Assembly (NCBI GenBank): GCA_000708835.1
Contig: DF236952.1
Location: forward strand, 359,448 to 423,447
From: Klebsormidium nitens
Lineage: Eukaryota; Streptophyta; Klebsormidiophyceae; Klebsormidiales; Klebsormidiaceae
Reading direction: 5' to 3'
DNA: 64,000 nucleotides
The position numbers were made by a program, and so were the translations under genes. Below the pieces are notes generated by a model, which had not been told where the DNA came from, made no database searches, and saw only the letters and a program-made list of their open reading frames with translations. Shown one piece after another: positions 1 through 13,400 of this stretch (its first letter is position 1; the number at the start of each line of letters is the position of its first letter).

Positions 1-1107
1 GCTTCCTGAGCCTCCTCTTTCTTTTGCCTGCGGGAGCATACAAATGAATTACAAGAGAGAGAGCCCTTGTAAACCTTTGATAGGGAGTCTATCCAGCCGA
101 AATGTTGGCCGGAACCCTGAGAGCGGGGATCCAGACGACCACACAGCCCTTATCGAGACCGGCTTCAGCAAAGCATCGCCCAGAAGCAGAGGAAGGAACG
201 CTTTTGATGAGTTTGCAACGTATGAGACGGACAAACACTCAACAGGACAACTTCTTTTACAGGTTGCTGGCTCAGCCAGCCAGCCAGGAGCTGGTCCAGA
301 CGGAAAACAGAGATACGAAGAAGACGGCTACTATGCTGCCCCAGAGTCAGTGTCGTATATGTCAGTACCAGCGTTTGATGCATGGATGAAGGGGCCAAGA
401 ATGACGAAAAGTCGACAGTTGCACAGAGACCACGATCAAAGCTAGTCACCCCGAATCACATACGAAGCGCCAGCAACAGTAACAGCGAAGAACACGTCGA
501 GTCGGACCCTATACAAAGCGCGAGCAACAAAAAAGGCGAAAAAATAGGCAAAGAAGAGCCAGCCGCCGTTGCCTCAGACATCCAAGGAAGGAACCGCATC
601 CACTCTCAAGCCCGGCAAGGCGAAAGCGCTCGGGGCGGGTACTGCGAATGTTTTGAGAAACGACCCATTTGGACTTCTCATCATCGGCAGCGGCGGCAAG
701 TTAAGGCTCAAACAAACGGGATGCAAAGCAGAGTCTCTGAGGTGTGTACTTGAATGAGCAGAAGCTCTTCCTTTTCCGTTTCTCCTCCCAGGGGTTCCGT
801 GACACTCCACGAATCCAACACAAGGTGCTGACTCTCCAGCAAAACATGCATCCAAAGTCAACTCGAATGCCCACGCCTCCCAAAGGAAACGGAAGATAAC
901 ACGAACACCAGATTATGGACAATGTCCAACGGACTGTGACGTTTGAAAGCTTGGACGTCCAAAAAGAAAGACATACGACTCCTCAAAATCGAGGCAATTT
1001 GCAATATAGACAGCTCATCCTCAGTCGCCTGCTCTCTTCCAGGCATGCAAAATTCATGGGAGACCGCATTACGATTAAAAGTCCTTTTGAATAGCGACGT
1101 GACTCAC
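1..1107. other. Unresolved region with plus-strand ORFs
   Basis: No gene could be assigned. On the plus strand, overlapping open frames at about 44-445, 382-753 and 569-757 have charged, low-complexity composition and could be pieces of an exon pair. They sit in different frames, and I found no junction that joins them convincingly. On the minus strand this is where the 3' exons of the La gene should lie. One possible continuation near 945-1035 opens after an AG with the right phase, but it shows no RRM or other domain motif. It may be untranslated sequence, intron, or the tail of another gene. Confidence 0.25.
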
Positions 1108-3652
1108 CGAGCTTGCCGCTGCTGTTGGTCTGCCTCAAATTGTTCCCTATTCTCTTCGATCCATTTCAACCTGGACATCCAAAGAGGATTGAGAAGTGGA
1201 TTGAGAAGAGTCGCTTCGACCAGCAACTCCCCGTTACAATGGGGATCAATTCTATCCGGACAGGGTGCTTTTGTCGAAAAACACGCCTCGTGAGTAACTG
1301 TGGGCAAACACCTTCGATAATATGGACGACTTACTCACAGAGTAATCAGGAACCTTAATTGCCCGTTCAGAACATGCTCTCCAGATCCATCATGCCATCA
1401 AACTTCGCAAGAGACTCAATCGAGCATCAAAACTGCATCAACGAGCATTAGAGCGCGCGAAACAACAGTACAGACTTTGGAAGCTGGCGAATCAAGGGCA
1501 TCCGAGCAAGCAGGCACTTCTGCTGGGGGAATAGCTCACTTTGGTTGGACCCTGATCTTTGCCCCCTGGAATTCCAGATCCTTGTCTAGCAGTCCCTTTG
1601 CTTCGTCCTCTGTCGCCAACTCAACAAACACAGAGCCGCTGAAGAGCTTGGTGCCAGCTTTCATGCGCAGGCGCACGCTCTTCACCTGTCAAATGGACGA
1701 CACTCATTGTGGCAACAGACCTTAAGAAACGTGTCCATCAAACATAGTACGGATTTTTTGACAGCCATGACACTTTCCCTTCTTGAAGGACGACCCTTGT
1801 CGACTTTTGACTCCATGTGCACAAAGCTTAAAAACTATTGTTGCAGGTCAACATTGAATTCCGTCCAGAGAGACAGTGCAATCGAGGGCTACATTTTTTT
1901 TCTTCGAAGCATCATTTGGTAGAGTTGCGAACTCAGGATCTGTAAGCAATTTTGCTTACTGTTCAGCCAAAGTGCCCCGTTTTCCAACTATTTGGATGAC
2001 AAACCAGAATGGTGATAGTTTGGAAGGCCTCTCATGAGCCCTACACTTTGGCATGCGGCAGAACCAACGAGACCACCTCTTCAGCTGTTGAGCCTCTCAA
2101 CAAGGCGTTACTCATCGCACCACCACGAACAACTTGCCAAGCTCTGAAAACGATCGGTCACCTGAGACCGATCAAGACGTACCTGTGCATGCCCGGCAAA
2201 GAAGTCATGAACCTCCTCAAGCGAGATGTTCCAAGGGAAGGGGGTGGCATGGATGCTGCGCGCGTCGAACGTCTTGGCTGCCTCTTCAGAGATGGGGTTC
2301 TTCCGCTTGACGCGCGTACCTTCACAGAGGAATGGAACACAAAAGACTTACGCACAGCAATGAGGCAAGAGACTGGCATGGCAGAAGCAGTGCCAGAATA
2401 GTGGTACCCCTTTCAAAGTATCTGAAAAGGCCTTGAGAGTCTTGATGGCAGGTGTGATTGCAAAAGAGCTCGAAAAAAAGAAGCTTCCCGCCTCAATGCG
2501 ACGAAAGCAAATGTACCCCGTCTTCTCAGTACGACCTCAGGAGGAACTAGATTTCGCAATGCAGCTCTCCAAGAAATAATGTAGCCTGACTTTGCTCTTA
2601 GTCATACTAGAAGACAAGAAAGTGCCTCACCGCCAGGGTGTCCCAGCAGCAATCCGTTGCACAATCCATGACAAGCACACAAAACCCGAGGATGCGGCCC
2701 CGATCGGTAACGGTGATGGTAACGACCCTTACCTGCTTCATCTACTTCCAACTCCGTCGACTTGCTTCGCAGCAATTCTGCAATGCTGTTCAAGAGATCC
2801 TTGCTGATGGGTGTGTCCGCAGTCTTGATCCCCAAGTGCTCTCGCATCCGCTTGAAGGAGCAGAGCAGCTCAAGGTCGACATCTAGATGTAATTGTGGTG
2901 GTCAAGGATGAAAACCAGATTGTGGTATCCCTACATTATTGAACATGCTTTTCCCTGGTTCAACAATCAAACCCTAGATTTAAGCCTCACAAAGAAGCCA
3001 AGGAGAAGGAACGATGCAACTGTGCTGAAAAGTAGTTGCACAACAACTTCTGCCTCCTAGGCGCCAGAACGCATTCTCTGCACAGCGATCCCTCGTACAA
3101 AATTCTGATGATAGTAGTAGCCAAGAGGAACAAGCAGATACTCCTTGAGTAAATCACATGCAAGAGCCGCACATCCATAACACCTGACTGCAATGTGACC
3201 ATAAAAGGCAGCAGAAAGCGAAGCTATGAAGGATACAACCATCGCCCTCTTCAACCTTGGTCCTTAGGAAGTTGTCCCTTGGGAGATTGCTCTCACTAAA
3301 GTAGAACTCAATCTGCAAAGAATGCCGGCACTTTGTCAGCATTGAAGTCTGCAGCATTCCAACCTCGATTGAAGAGTGAATATCGGATTCTCACCACCAC
3401 CATCATCAGGCAACCTGTCGAGTGACACGCAAACAAGATGGACATGTAAACAATGTTCTAGGTACAAGGAAGCAGGTATCCGAGAGTTTCAAAAGCAGGA
3501 ACTGATCAAAAGCACACCAGAGGAGATCTTGATGATTGACCTACTGCAAAAATGGTGCACCGCAACATCAACATCAACGACATAGTCTAGCCGAAGAAGA
3601 ACATCACCTGCTTCAGCACCTTCGCTGCGACACCTTCATCAAGACCGGCCAT
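1108..3652 (-). CDS. La-type RNA-binding protein (LARP3/La1-like), 3' end unresolved
   Basis: Exons in gene order: 3652-3608, 3312-3240, 2882-2733, 2319-2183, 1685-1540, 1170-1108. All junctions are GT-AG and keep phase. The protein begins MAGLDEGVAAKVLKQ and enters a La motif at residue 15. Residues matching the human RNA 3'-UUU-OH pocket are visible: Q15, F18, Y19, D28, F30 and F49 in CSFKRM. A KRKNP-type linker leads into an RRM whose first half (ARSIHATPFPW, exon 4) and second half (GSVFVELATEDEAKGLLD, exon 5) are on separate exons. Exon 6 encodes a charged helix (KWIEENREQFEAD). La proteins bind the oligo-U ends of new RNA polymerase III transcripts in the nucleus. A second RRM, usual in La, was not found in the remaining 1.1 kb, so the C-terminus is open. 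The start is the first in-frame ATG before the La motif. Confidence 0.86.
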
Positions 3653-4897
3653 TGCAACTCCTATGGCATGAGCTGAAGCGGACACCCCCTGGCGCAAAGA
3701 ATGAAACGCAGTATGGTCTTTGTGAGGCGGCTCTTATGCCAATGGAGATCGAACCCCTGTAGAAAGAGCAACCAGCAACGTTCGAAGTTTTTTCTTCGAA
3801 TTGCCTAGCTGTGCTGCACTCAGCCCAAGGCAACAACTGAACGTCTGCAATGATGTGACGAGTCTTTGTTGCGGCCGCCTAGCACTGAATCTTTCGAAGC
3901 GTCGCGGAGTACCGTGCAGTGAAACTGAGTGAAACCCCGAAACCCCTCAAGTTGAGGGCGGCCGCGCTCAGCCGCAGTAAGGAGCAGTACGGTTAATTGT
4001 TTCGAGATTGTTTCATTGTCCATACCGGTAGTCTGCTTTCTCTGAATCTCTGCGTCATGGGCCCAAGTGTTATTGAAGCGTGTACAACAAGAAGTGATCT
4101 TAAATGGCACCTATCCGACACTGACACTTCCAATGCACATTGCTGCAGCTGCGACGACACGTTGCACGGTCGGCACGGGGGTCACGTTGCTCGACGAAAT
4201 TGGATGCCCCCAGTTAGTACCTTGGACTCCTTCGATCCAGGCTATCAAATGTACGCCCTTGGTAGTTTGTCCCTGTCAGTGTACATCGCCCCCAAAATAA
4301 AGTCAGTATCAATGGAGAAATCGATAATGGGACAACGAGTCTCATTAGGAATCATTCTGGTAAACATCGAGCAATGAGCAACGAGGAATCAATGGCTCAA
4401 CGGCGGCTACCGTATTAGGGTGGCGCAAACCAAGGGTTGGTTTAACGACGGCCACGATCCGACTAAGTCCTGCCAAGACAACCACACGAAGCGGCTAGGT
4501 CTGCTGGGCGGCTGGCCTCCGCGGCTAGCCTAGTAGCAAAAGCAAGCAATCGCGTGCGCTCATGATCATGTTCTTAATTTTCTATTTCAGCTGCAAGTAC
4601 GATCGAGCATTCATTACTTGTCACGCTCAGTATTCATGGCCACAAGGTCACTGAACATTATACAAATCGGTAGCTCTAGCTCCTATGCGACTCCATGGCA
4701 TGCGAAGACCTCCAAACGCGTAGCAGCGTCCATATGAGTCTGTTGGCCAGAAACGATAGTGCAGCTCGGCGGCGTTAGATACTGAAAGTGGTACACACAT
4801 GCTAGGAGCTCTTCATCGTACATAGATCTCTCTGACGGACTCACTAAGGAAGCCCGGTCCACAGGCGAAATTTGAGAGTGCAAATAGTGCGACGCTC
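3653..4897. other. Intergenic stretch between La and EMAP-II-like genes
   Basis: This is the upstream region of the La gene (start at 3652) and the downstream region of the minus-strand OB-fold gene (stop at 4898). Short open frames occur on both strands, but none shows a recognisable motif or phase-consistent partner exon. I see no tRNA, rRNA or repeat here. Confidence 0.5.
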
Positions 4898-6963
4898 TTA
4901 TGCGAGCCTGGCTCCCTTCAAGGACTTGACTGTGCAGGGACCCGCGGACGTCCGCATGACTCGCTCTTCAAACCGGGCCTCCAAATCGTCCGACGTGTTC
5001 AACTTCGGCTGGACTGCTTCCCATATCTTCTTCTTTTGGACCTGCGAGACAAAGGGACGGAATGGTTTGTTCGTTGTGCATAAGAGCAGACGGCTGAGGC
5101 GACTACCGACGGCCAGAAGAAGCATCAATGCTTGTAAGAAGGAAACAACCGAGACATTAACAATGTTCAGGAGTCAATCGTAAAGCAGGGAGTCATTTGG
5201 CCTATTTCCAGCAGCATATAAGGCGGGTCGAATCATGTACTGTTCCCTCAGTTCAAATTATTATTCATCCGTTCAATCGAGCTACGCGATGATACCCCTG
5301 TTTGCAGTACGATTTCGAGAGATTCAATACGGGTTTGATGAGACGCTAGTCGCCCCAGCCGAACAGTCCCTCAAAGGTTCTCTTAAGGCCACCAAAACGA
5401 CTTGTTTCCCGATGCGAACCATGGTGCAAGAGACCACCCAACGCCTTCGAATCTCAAGTGGTGACAGAAATGTTTACGAGAAGCAAGTTGCAAGGAGCGA
5501 GGGAGCAACCTGGTTTCGCAACATGGGGCGTTACGTGAAACAGTTGGTCAGACAAAGGAGGACGCACAATCTGGCCCGGATCTCACAGCGTCCAAGTTTA
5601 TGACGAAGCCATTAAGAAGCGATATGAAAAGAACAGCGTCTCAGCTTTGCTCGACACCTTGCGGGGTAAAATGAGACAATCCAAGAAAGCCAGAGAGAAG
5701 AAAGGACGGAAAGTAGCAACGACGGCTCAGGACCTCACCTGGTTAGCGCCCGCGGCTGCCGCCTGCTGCGATTCCTCCTCGGCTCCAAACCAGATCCGTT
5801 CTCCCGGCTGAGCGTCTGTGGGGGGCGTTACTAGCTCGACCACCGTATGCTCAGCGTCGGATGCAGCGACGAGCATCCCGTTCGACTTGATTCCGCGCAT
5901 GTTACGTGGCTTCAGGTTTGCAAATACGACAACGGGGCGGTCCTGGGATGGAAGACGACATAATCCAACTTTTGAACGATTCGAGCAGGTTTAAATGATC
6001 CATCCAGGGACTTGACTGGTGAATTTTTGAAAGGAGTCTATTGCTGCTGCAGAAATTTCTTCCTTTGATTCTTCTTCAATGACACCACGAATCCGGTTTC
6101 TCGATCTGCCTTGATTTGAACAAGCATAATTCCAGCCTCAAAAGGAGCTGAAGACGACTTCAGGACAAAGAATATCAGAACTCGTCTGATGACTGAAAAT
6201 GAAAACGCAAATCAGGTAAAAAAGTACTCTGCATCCCTTGGACCTCATACAGATACCTCCACAACCCTCCACAACACAATCTCAATGGGAACAGCCATAC
6301 TGGTGGGGTCTATTGTGCTCAAGCAAGTCAAGACAATCAGGGCCGAAAGTAGCAAAAGTGTTAAAAAAGAAGGGACAATGCACAGGGATAGCGGCACTTT
6401 TCCAGCGAGGGTCACGCAAGAAGAAGCTGAACCGGGTACACAGTGGTTGGAAACCACGACCAGTGAATTTTCGTATCAACAAAACAGCCTGCCCCTACCT
6501 GCATCTCTTCCAGCGGCACATATCCCACCAGCCCGCTCACAATCGTCCTCGGCCCCTCCGCCTCCCCCACATCCACCTCCTCCACATACAAGCCGTCGGC
6601 TTCCGGGTGCTTCCACGCCTTCAAAACCCGCCCCACCCGAAAGTCTAGCAGCTCGACCGGGCTGACATCAGCGGCCGGTGCCGGCTTCGCCTCTGTCGCT
6701 GCCGGCTTCGCGTCTGTCGCAGCGGGGGCGTCGGCGACCGACACTGCGGCGGCATCGCCGTCTGAAGCTCGGGTGAGGAAGGGGTTGCCGGAGAACCGCC
6801 TGGTTAAGGGGAGCAATGCTGTGGGTGTGGAGGGTTTTGGAGAGTGGGGAAAAAGGACAGGAAATGCAGTTTGCAGAGGGAGGTTTGAGCAGGAAGGGGC
6901 AATGTGGCAGAGGCTGTGGGCGGTGAGGGCGCGACAGCCCGCAACACGGAGGGTGAGCGTCAT
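4898..6963 (-). CDS. tRNA-binding OB-fold (EMAP-II/MetRS-beta-like) protein, probable organelle targeting
   Basis: Three exons: 6963-6499, 5942-5739, 5041-4898, all phase 0, stop TAA at 4898-4900. The protein is 270 residues. The first ~75 residues are rich in S, T, R, A and P with almost no acidic residues, as in a plastid or mitochondrial transit peptide, followed by an Ala/Pro linker. The tRNA-binding domain starts around residue 104 ([20 protein letters not shown]) and continues through [20 protein letters not shown] and MLVAASD, the signature of the bacterial MetRS-beta/Arc1p/EMAP-II OB fold. The C-terminal exon ([14 protein letters not shown], then [10 protein letters not shown]) resembles the extra module of plant stand-alone EMAP-II-like proteins. 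Likely role: binding tRNA in trans for an aminoacyl-tRNA synthetase. It is divergent with the MINDY gene, 523 bp apart. Organelle location is inferred from composition only. Confidence 0.9.
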
Positions 6964-7132
6964 GGCTTCGGGGAAGACGGCACTGGGCCAATGCAGGAGT
7001 TACTAGAGGACTAGTGGCCCCCAACCTCTGAAAAACACGGAAGAAGTGCCCAGCTTGGAATATATTATCTATGAACAGCAGTCCAGCTCAGTCCTGATTT
7101 GCTGGTTCAGGATGAATTGGCGCCGCCGGAGC

Positions 7133-7308
7133 CGACTTCAAGTTCAACTTCAAGTTCAAGCAGCTTTTGAAAACGCACTGGCCTGTCCGAAGAGCACCCA
7201 GTCGAAGGACCAGTCGTTACCGCCTGCATTTGGGAGCGAGCACTCGCACGTCAAGTACTGGAGCCTGGTCGCCGCTAGCGAAGTTGGAACTTGAAGGAAC
7301 TTGAAGGA
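7133..7308. repeat. Inverted repeat between divergent genes
   Basis: The left arm near 7136-7160 (CTTCAAGTTCAACTTCAAG) is an approximate reverse complement of the right arm near 7280-7308 (GGAACTTGAAGGAACTTGAA). The arms are separated by about 120 bp, so the stretch could fold into a hairpin. It lies in the shared promoter region of the EMAP-II-like gene (minus) and the MINDY gene (plus). The left-arm motif also occurs near 22132-22155, upstream of the LRR gene. It could be a small inverted-repeat transposon or a local fold-back. No target-site duplication was recognised. Confidence 0.45.
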
Positions 7309-7486
7309 AGGCGGTAATGGTTTGTCACTGCTGGATACAGCAGTTACGTCCGATCCAATTCCAAAACAACACGCCGCCCCTAGATCAACTCAGACTGGCG
7401 GGCACAGCTTTAGCCTTCGAAGTTTTGAGGTTTGATGTCAGCTGCTCAGCCTCCGGTGGTGCAATCCAATTTCTCTGACCTGCTCT

Positions 7487-10400
7487 ATGGCGAAACCTAT
7501 GGACGAGGAGGACGACGAGGAGCTGCAGCGTGCGTTTGAGATGAGCCTGGGCCCTCAGGAGAAACCAGAGAGCAGCAGTCCGAGCAACCAAAGCCTCGAG
7601 CCCAGCGCGAAGCGCAGCAAAGCAAGCGCAGAGTCCAGAGAAGTTTCTGTTGAAGAAATGACGGCAGAGAAGAGTGAGGCGATGCGTCAGAGGGAGCTGC
7701 GCGCCGCTGCGGCGGAGCGAAGGATGAGCGCCATGCAGACTGATGCGAGTGTGGCTAGCGCTATCGGCGCAACTTCTCACACAGCTAGTTCTCCTGTGGC
7801 AGCTGTTGCAGCGCAGAAAGTGGAACCAGCTGCCAAGCAGCCTGTTAGATCTGTGGATAAAGGGAAGGCGTCAGCTGCTGTGGAAGGAGAAAGTGCAAAT
7901 GTGGGTAGTGCGAACATGGGTAGTGTCAATGTGGGTAGTGTGAGCCAAACCAGCAGTGCGGCAGCGGTGCCACAGGGGACTGGGAGCAGGAGGCTGACCT
8001 CAGCAGAGGCGGAGCGACTATACAGAATTGTGTTTGGGTCGGGGGCTTCGCCGGAGGTCTTGAACCAGTGGAGTCGGCAGGGGTTCAGGTGTGTTTGCAG
8101 CTGGTTTCATTGATGCGAGGACTGTTGTGCTGAGCTTTTTGGTTGAGATGCAAATACAGCTTGGCATGACAAATTGCATGAATGCAAGATTGTTGCGGTG
8201 TCAATGGAGCAATTGAAACCGCTCGTTGAGTCGGCAGGAATCAAGTGAGTGTGCAGCAGCTAAATAATGAATGCAGGGATTCTATTGCTGAGCTTGCGCA
8301 TGTGATGCAAGCAACCGGGTAGAATCTCTAGTGGGCGCATTGACTCACTGCGCTCAATGAAATGTATCCACTGGGTCTGCGAAAGGGCTCAACAGATGTT
8401 GCTGGCTGGAGGGTTTCAATGCAGCTACTTAGTCACACTTAGGGGTCCAACGTTTTTCTTTAGGTTATTATAACATTCAAATAGCAATCTGCTGCTTCAC
8501 ATGCTTAGCTGAAGTGCTGAATGCATATTAAGCACAAGCTTATCAATCAGATGTCTCTGGCTTTTGTGGAGCCTGTCTTACCACCCAACGAGCTCGTTCC
8601 CTGACCCTTGAAAAAAAGTGAAAGCAAATTCCCATTCCTTGCGGACCTGAGCCGCATGCTAGTGGTTTACTCCTGTTTACTCCAGCTTTCAGAAGGCAGT
8701 TGACCAAAAACCAAAAACAGAGATTGGGAAAGGAATTGCTCAACTCATAGATGGAATGTGTGGTGAGACAAGCCACCGAGAAATACTGTCACAGCTGGAT
8801 GGTAGCCGTTGCTCATGGAAAGGAATCGTGTCCTTGCAGGTTTAGCGCTGACTCATCCACCCCCTTGGGTCTTGTCCAAAAGGAAGGGGGTCCGTGCGGT
8901 GTCTTGGCCCCTGTGCAGGTGAGGTCTAGAGCACTCTGGTAACTGAAGAGTGACTTAACAGCCGAGTGACTTAAGATAGGCGCCCGGGGGACGGGTGGGG
9001 TTAGCATGGTGGTTAGGGTGTGTTCAGGTGCGGAGCGGGTGTTTGTTTGGGTTAGGTTTTCTAGTTTCTGTGGTCGGGGTTCGTGAATGCAAGTCACTCA
9101 CCCGTTAAGTCACTCCTGAGTTATCAGTATGTCTAAGAGCTACTTGGTGCAGGCGTCTTTCCTCTTCCAAAACGGTGACGTATCTGAATTAAGTCCTTGG
9201 GAAGGGGCACAGACTCCGAGCATAGTATTTGAATCAAGCTAGAGAAGCCATCTCTCTGATCTAACCAGGCCCTGTAACATAAGCCCCCTATTCGGGGGCC
9301 GAGCTCACTTCCAAGCTGATTCCGACACAGCGGACTGCTTCAAGTAACCTGATCACTCCCAGCACTCTTGGCCTCTTCACTTAAGGCGCTCCTTCCAAGC
9401 ACCTCATCGCACAAACTCCATCTGCAGCGCAGCAAATCTCGATCTTCAAATCTGGCATAGTTCTACGTACATCCCCCTTCGCTGTAGGGGGCGAGAAATT
9501 GGCTGAGGCTCTTGCCCCCCAGACCTGTAAATTGCATCTGTTTCGTTCCAGGCCCTGCTGCTGAAGCACCTGTTGTACCAGCCCTCCATTACGGGGCCAC
9601 CCACCGCTGGAAAGGGCCCCAGGAAAGCTGCGGTGAAAGCGGACCTCACTTTCGAAGATGCAGAGCGGAACCGGTAAGCGGTGTGGCGAGGAGCTTGGGG
9701 TGATTTTGCGCGATTTTAAAATATCCTGTATGAAGTTGGTTCCTGTTTGAAGGGGCTGCGCTTGAGTAAGACAGGGGACCTTTCCCTGTACGACCAACTA
9801 TTTTTGTATGCGAGATTGCTTGCGGCTCTTGTGATGAGTCCGACGATCTGAAACAGGACATTTTCTTTCCTTCCTCAGCACCACTCGCACCACAATTGCG
9901 CAGGTGCAAAAGTCCTTTACTTCCGCTTTAACAAGGCTTTGAACTGTGATTTCGTCGTGAACGTGTGTTTGCCTTCGATGCTGGAATGCAAGTAGCTACG
10001 TCTCTTCGTGTTGCCAAGTCACGCCGGTGTCATTGATGTCCTGAAACGATATTATTGCGTCGATCCTACCCCGCAGCGCCCTCGTTCTTGCCATGTCCGA
10101 AGCCCTCTGGACTGCGGGGGGCCAAACCTCTGCCGTTGTTGCATCTCTCGAGGCCCCCTCCCCCTCTGGCCAACCTTCGGACGCCCCTACCCCTCATTCG
10201 GACGCTTCTCCCCTCCGTGCGGACGCTCTCTCGAACATCTCGGACGCCCTTTCCCGCGGTTCGGACGCTCTCTCCCGCGATTCGGACGCTGCCTTGGAAG
10301 AAAAGCTCCGGGGCGTCTCTCTCGATTCCCCTGCGTCCCTTTCCGGTGTGCTGTCCGTCGTCCAGTGTCGGACGTCCGAAGACCTGCGACGGGCAGTGCA

Positions 10401-13400
10401 AGCGGCGCTGCCCGCATTCCGCAGCCGGCTGGGGGCGCTGCTGTTCCTCGTATCGGCGCTGCTCTCGCGAGGGCTCGTGAGTATTCTGTCCTGAGAGCAA
10501 TGTGTCTTCTTGGATTGTCCTTCTGGAAACGGCTTCTGTCTTGAAAGCCAATTTGGCTTGGCCGCTCCACATTTCTGGGAGCTTTTCTGGACCGAAACTT
10601 TTTGCATCGTGGCATTCCTTGCGAGACGTGATTCGTTCACGGTGATGTTTGCATTGGACTTCAGGAGGACTGATCTTCCAATTGAGAGTTTTTTATTTTG
10701 TTGTTTTTTTTTTTTGAGGATATTTTGGCCTGTGCGGTCGGGAATGGCTGACTTGAACAGACTGGGTGTTTCCCAACTAGTAAACAAAGTTCGTAGAACG
10801 GACTCCCAAGATGTAGTGACTTTCACGAGCACGAGCTTCAAAAGAAGCGGAGCAGCAACCTTTCGGTTGGCGATCGTCACCTGACACGTGTCCATCGTGC
10901 AGGACGCTATCCAAGGCGATCGGGATGACCCGGAACCCCCTCTCGTCACTCGGCCGTTCGGCCATGCTTCCCAGGTGGGTGGTTCTTCAACGAAATGCTC
11001 GTCAGTGGAGTCCACCAATAAGTGTTGACGAAGCCGACTGATTAAAGAAAAGGCCGTACAGTGCTGGGCGAGCGTGCATCAAAGTTCCGTGAGACATAAG
11101 TAAAGTTTTTGAAGTGTTCGGGTTTCAGATCTGTTGCTGTTCTGAGAAGCGTTCTCGCTTTCCAACTTTGTGGTTTGGTATCAAGTGCAGACGGCTTGTT
11201 CAGCCTTACGGGGGTTGCCGTGACCATGACTCGTCCTCTTCGAGGGCCAGTTACACTCCGTCGGAATCGAGCGTAATTCAGATGCCGTTACAAATGTCGG
11301 CAATTAAACGCCAGCTGTGGCGTATTTTGTTGATTGCGTTTTGGTTGAGCCGGAGACACGGGCGCAGACTCGATCAACATGCTGCGAAAGACAGTACACG
11401 GAGCACCCTGGCGGAGTGCTGCGTCAGACTACCCAACTTTGCACGGTTTCTATCTTTGACTTAACCTGCGACCTACGTATATTGCTGGATTTTGCCGCTT
11501 GGAAAGGATTCCGTTGGAATCGAGCTTGGGGTTGTCGTTGCAGGAAATCGTGAATCTGCTGCTGTGCGGGCAGGCCGTGAGCAACGTGTTTGACGGTACG
11601 ATGGACCTGGGGGGCGGCATGCTGGTCAAGGGGATCCCTGGAAGCGTGCAGGTAGGACACGTGTCGGCTTCTCTCCGGAGCGACGGGGCGGCCCTTGATT
11701 GAAGCACGAAATGACGACATGTTAGGTGGGCTTCTGGAGCTTGTACGGATTAGCAAGGGCAGTTTTTGTTGCAGCGTCGTGGGGGAGTGAACGGGGGTGG
11801 CCTAGGCGCTGCTTCGAGCGAGGGCTCTGTCGCACTTGGGCGGACGTTCTCGTTTATGCTTCCTTCTCTCTTTATAGTATTTGCAGATTTTCGTCTGCTT
11901 CGTGAGAGTACTCGCGAGAATGTGTCAGAGCAGGCTCGAGAAATCTACAACCTAAACAGTTTCTGAAGTTGGCGGACGACCAAAACGATGTCTGTCATTC
12001 CCTTCTCCTAACCAGTTCTTTCTTCGTTTACGACCTTTGCCTAGAATCTTCTTTGCGGGTGTTTCCTCAACGCTGTTGGCAAAGTGGTACGAGGCCCTAA
12101 GGTCCCAAGCGCGCAGACTGTTGAGGAAACCCTCGCGTATATAGGTGGGGTTCTCATGCTGCTGGAAGGACTGAATAGAATCTGATCTTTCTCCTCCTCA
12201 ACTCTTCGCCCAGATAAGAAAGCCTTTTGCTTCGCAGGTGGGTTTCCTGACGCTGCTAGAGGGGCTGAACCTGTGCAAAGTGGGGTATCACCTGAAGCAC
12301 CCGCAGTGGCCCATTTGGGTGGTGGGCTCAGAATCGTGAGTGGCAACGTTTTCTCGAGGCTTGTGCCTGTGAATGCTTCGCTACTCCAGTTCCTGCTTTT
12401 GAAATCGCGTCTCTTTTTCCTAGAGCTCCTAACTGCACCGGACGTGCAGCTCCTTCCTCGGCAATTGCTTTTGAGTTAACTATGGCGTGTTTGATGTAGA
12501 CTTGGGAGTTAAGTTTCTTGATGTCTCACCTCGAAGATTGAAATCTGACGGATCTTCTTTTTTCCGTCCCCCAACTGTGTCCATCTTCTGACGACTCCCT
12601 CTTTCTGACGAGTCTCTTGTGCTCTCGTGTAGGCACTACACGGTCCTCTTTGCCCTCAGCACGGAAGTCCAAGACGAGTCGGACGCCGAAAGTCGGGTGG
12701 GTTTCGGCCCGATGCAACTTCTGAACTTTTGTTGTGATTTGTGTCTCAAGATGCTTAGTTGCCAAATGCGGCCAGGCAGGTTTGGGAAACAATCACTGCG
12801 AGTAAAGTTGACTCCAATTGTATGCACCCGTAGAAGGAGGAATCTGGCGTCATTCCTTCCCCTGCTGCTCTCCCGGGCCACAAAGTTATGTGCACCACGT
12901 GTTTGACAGCGCACGACATGAGCGCCCACGTGGCAGCCCCCCCGACCAGGACGAGGTTTGAAAATCGAAGCCTTGAACCCCAGAGTTAAAGAACAATCCC
13001 ACTTTCCTGCACTATCAGGCGTGCGCTCATTATTTGCAGGCACGAAACAAGCTGCGCCGTCAGCACCTTCTACCTGCGAAGTTGCAGCATATACGTCCTC
13101 AAACCGATTCACCCGTGCAGGAAGAGATGGTGCGCCGCGTGTTTGACGCGCACGACACAAGCGGCGGCGGTGGTTTCATTAGCCCTCCCGATCTGGAAAA
13201 GCTGCTCACGGAGCTAAAAATGAACCTGCCCGCCGCCACAGTCACAGAGCTGGGCGCCAACGAGATCATCCTCTGGCAGGACTTCTGGCAGGTGCGCGAG
13301 TTAACCCAAACTGGTTAAAACGAATCTTAGGGTCAAGCTGACGGTCAAGCTTGCGGTTATGGTGGAGATTTACTGTAGTGTTCCTCTCGCAAAGTTTATG

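Noticed and set aside
340-460. A VPAFDAW-type sequence recalling an RIN4/NOI domain
   Set aside because: It needs a frameshift to continue into the DEGAKNDEKS frame and lacks the rest of the motif.
10194-11018. A 274-codon minus-strand frame
   Set aside because: It overlaps MINDY exons 4 and 5 in antisense. The plus-strand reading has family motifs and phase-matched junctions, while this one has neither.
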